Assembly: GCA_021811525.1 (NCBI GenBank)
Contig: JAJZOK010000095.1
Location: forward strand, 1 to 6,384
Length of the DNA stretch: 6,384 nt
Direction of reading: 5' to 3'
Source of the DNA: Thermoplasmata archaeon
GTDB taxonomy: Archaea; Thermoplasmatota; Thermoplasmata; Thermoplasmatales; Thermoplasmataceae
Shown one piece after another: positions 5,294-6,384 of the stretch. The position numbers and the translations under genes are program-made. Under the pieces are notes generated by a model. The model was not told where the DNA came from, ran no database searches, and was given only the letters and a program-made list of their open reading frames with translations. Position 1 is the stretch's first letter, and each line of letters begins with the position of its first letter.

Positions 5294-5655
5294 CAGCTTT
5301 TCCTCCCTTTGAGCCTGTTCTTTACAACTAAAGGACCTTCCATCAAGGTGAAGGTCTTTTTGTCAGTATCTGTGGGAATCCCCATCCTCTTGGCATACCT
5401 GTTGACGTAAGCTTTGTCTTCTGTAGGGATGCCATTGAACCTGGTATGCTTGTTGAAACCTACCAGGGCCGACAGTTTCTCCCTAACCTTCTTGACGCCG
5501 TACGCTTTCACGGCTTCCCTAAGTGCCTTCTCTCTTACCTGGTCTGTTTCATCAAGATGGTAACCGAACACAATCAGGCTGTTTGGGTGCTTGATTATGG
5601 ACTCCCCGGTTCCATCCATTGCCCAGTTTTCTGGGTTCTCCAATTCTTGTTTCAT
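5293..5655 (-). CDS. Small helical protein of unknown function, 120 aa
   Basis: Soluble and charged, with no cysteines and no membrane segment. Residues 28-68 hold a notable pattern: GY (31-32), then ALREAVKAYG (44-53), then KVREKLSAL (56-64) and a following Asn-Lys. From memory this resembles small proteins of large DNA viruses annotated as DUF5771 (pattern: Gly-Tyr, Arg-x-x-Ala-Leu-x-x-Ala, Tyr-Gly, Lys-Leu-x-Ala-Leu). The likeness is unverified. Residues 70-95 (FNGIPTEDKAYVNRYAKRMG) may form another helix, and the C-terminus is basic (LKGRKS). The ATG at 5655 has AAGGAGTG eight bases upstream (from GGAG). The stop overlaps the start of the small membrane-protein gene by one base, so the two are probably translated together. 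Confidence 0.75.
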   Translation of the reverse strand: MKQELENPENWAMDGTGESIIKHPNSLIVFGYHLDETDQVREKALREAVKAYGVKKVREKLSALVGFNKHTRFNGIPTEDKAYVNRYAKRMGIPTDTDKKTFTLMEGPLVVKNRLKGRKS

Positions 5656-5691
5656 TTATTTCACTCCTTCGCCAGTTCCAATGCCGCTTAA

Positions 5692-5844
5692 CTACGGGTC
5701 CTGCAGGTATTGTGCGTTTTCCGCATTCCTTTCAGCCCTCTTTTCCTGCTGTTTCTTGACAAACTTTCTCCCCTTGGAGACTATGTTCTTCGCGCCAGCC
5801 TTTCTTACTGCCTTAAATCTTGTATTTTTCTTCTTTCCAAACAT
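5692..5844 (-). CDS. Lysine/arginine-rich small protein, 50 aa
   Basis: Short gene, easily missed. It begins MFGKKKNTRFKAVRKAG, contains 16 Lys or Arg residues, nearly all in the first 39, and ends in a more neutral, acidic segment (ENAQYLQDP). It has no cysteines and no hydrophobic helix. It is probably a single amphipathic helix able to bind nucleic acid. A very good SD (AGGAGTG) lies six bases before the ATG at 5844, the same word that precedes the 120-aa gene. It lies 58 bases after the clamp-like gene and 36 before the 120-aa gene. A DNA-condensing or virion core protein is a guess. Confidence 0.7.
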   Translation of the reverse strand: MFGKKKNTRFKAVRKAGAKNIVSKGRKFVKKQQEKRAERNAENAQYLQDP

Positions 5845-5902
5845 CGTTTCACTCCTATTTTCTCCCAAATTTCAGTACTGCTGTTCCAATTTGCCCGAAT
5901 AA

Positions 5903-6384
5903 TTATCGGGCGGGTGAGATCATCACCGTTAAAGTGCCTGCGTAACCTCCCGATTCGCTCGGCTGGTACACCGGCGTATCAAGTATCAGCGGCTTGTCAT
6001 CCCCAAACATGAATGAGATGTTTGGGGGCGTGAACTTTTCATAGAGTTTCAACGCCTGCTTGAGCTGCCTTGCCTTAACGAATGTGTAGACGGGTTTCTC
6101 GCCACTTGAAATGGTTGCCCCTTCCACAGTAAGGACAGGGCCGCTCTGGCTGTATGGAAATATCTTGAATTCCTCATACATCGGATCCCATTCGATCTGG
6201 ACAAGCGTGTCCCCTGGAACCTTTTCAAGACCATTCAGAAGCACATCTGCTGAGTTGTCAGGGAGATATCCATGCACCTCTGTGACATTCTTCACTTCCT
6301 TAACCTGCGTCTTGATCTCCTCCAGCTTCAGGCTTGGGTTGGTTTCTTCCCTTACGCCCCCGTTCCTGTTCACGTACAGGACCC
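5903..6384 (-). CDS. PCNA-like sliding clamp, C-terminal part (partial, about 159 residues visible)
   Basis: The frame stays open to the right edge, so the true start lies outside; the GTG at 6373 is probably internal. The visible part matches the order seen in archaeal PCNA from the interdomain connector onward. A linker rich in charged residues contains PSLKLEEI. It is followed by a strand and helix (DNSADVLLNGLEKV), then strands around VQIEW and FKIFP. Next come a helix like the last PCNA helix (KARQLKQALKLYEKF), the strand motif ISFMFGDDKPLIL (compare the Phe/Leu-Gly-x-(D/E)-Met-Pro-(L/M) motif of PCNA), and an end reading TLTVMISPAR, like the family's LxxLLAPR. PCNA forms a ring around DNA and tethers polymerases, nucleases and ligase. 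No PIP-type tail follows. It is the first visible gene of the operon, with a 58-base gap before the next. A divergent element-encoded clamp is likely; a clamp-fold protein with another task is possible. Confidence 0.65.
   Translation of the reverse strand, partial: VLYVNRNGGVREETNPSLKLEEIKTQVKEVKNVTEVHGYLPDNSADVLLNGLEKVPGDTLVQIEWDPMYEEFKIFPYSQSGPVLTVEGATISSGEKPVYTFVKARQLKQALKLYEKFTPPNISFMFGDDKPLILDTPVYQPSESGGYAGTLTVMISPAR

Noticed and set aside
6371..6373. GTG at the right edge as the true start of the clamp-like gene
   Set aside because: The frame stays open to the edge and the protein would lack the N-terminal clamp domain; an upstream continuation is more likely.

Overview
The window looks like part of an archaeal mobile element, most likely a virus, provirus or virus-like plasmid of a euryarchaeon. 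This is inference. It rests on a partial gene whose product reads like the C-terminal half of a PCNA-type sliding clamp, on operon genes that each have a Shine-Dalgarno (SD) site and often start with TTG, on a contrasting (near-)leaderless gene with a TATA-like box, and on mixed AGG/AGA/CGN arginine codon use at moderate GC. A Thermoplasmata-like host would fit, but the sequence does not prove it. No rRNA, tRNA, CRISPR array, transposase or integrase is visible.

Layout. Positions 1-113 hold the probable 3' end of a plus-strand gene. At 136-176 there is a TATA-like palindrome and a second small inverted repeat, directly before a plus-strand zinc-ribbon gene (177-464). Positions 465-739 are a convergent intergenic region packed with hairpins, palindromes and a short tandem repeat. 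From 740 to the right edge everything is on the minus strand: nine tightly packed genes, read right to left. In transcription order they are a sliding-clamp-like protein (5903-6384, cut by the edge), a 50-aa lysine/arginine-rich protein (5692-5844), a 120-aa helical protein (5293-5655), a 50-aa one-pass membrane protein (5141-5293), a 284-aa secreted or membrane-anchored sequon-rich protein with two repeats (4274-5128), a 296-aa protein with a transmembrane hairpin and coiled coils (3378-4268), a 313-aa protein with a very basic tail (2462-3403), a 222-aa protein made of two copies of a ~96-residue unit (1789-2457), and a P-loop ATPase with a C-terminal zinc ribbon (740-1792). The last six junctions are overlaps or gaps of at most 12 bases, so they look translationally coupled.

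How the genes may work together (inference). A DNA-translocating or packaging type ATPase, a probable surface glycoprotein, two other membrane proteins and several strongly basic proteins, downstream of a replication clamp, resemble the replication-to-assembly order of a membrane-containing archaeal virus or a DNA-export apparatus. No major capsid protein can be named from this window. Most of the proteins belong to no family I can name with confidence. The best-supported new observations are the two internal duplications, the clamp-like fragment, two 50-aa genes that are easily missed, and the palindrome over the probable promoter of the zinc-ribbon gene.
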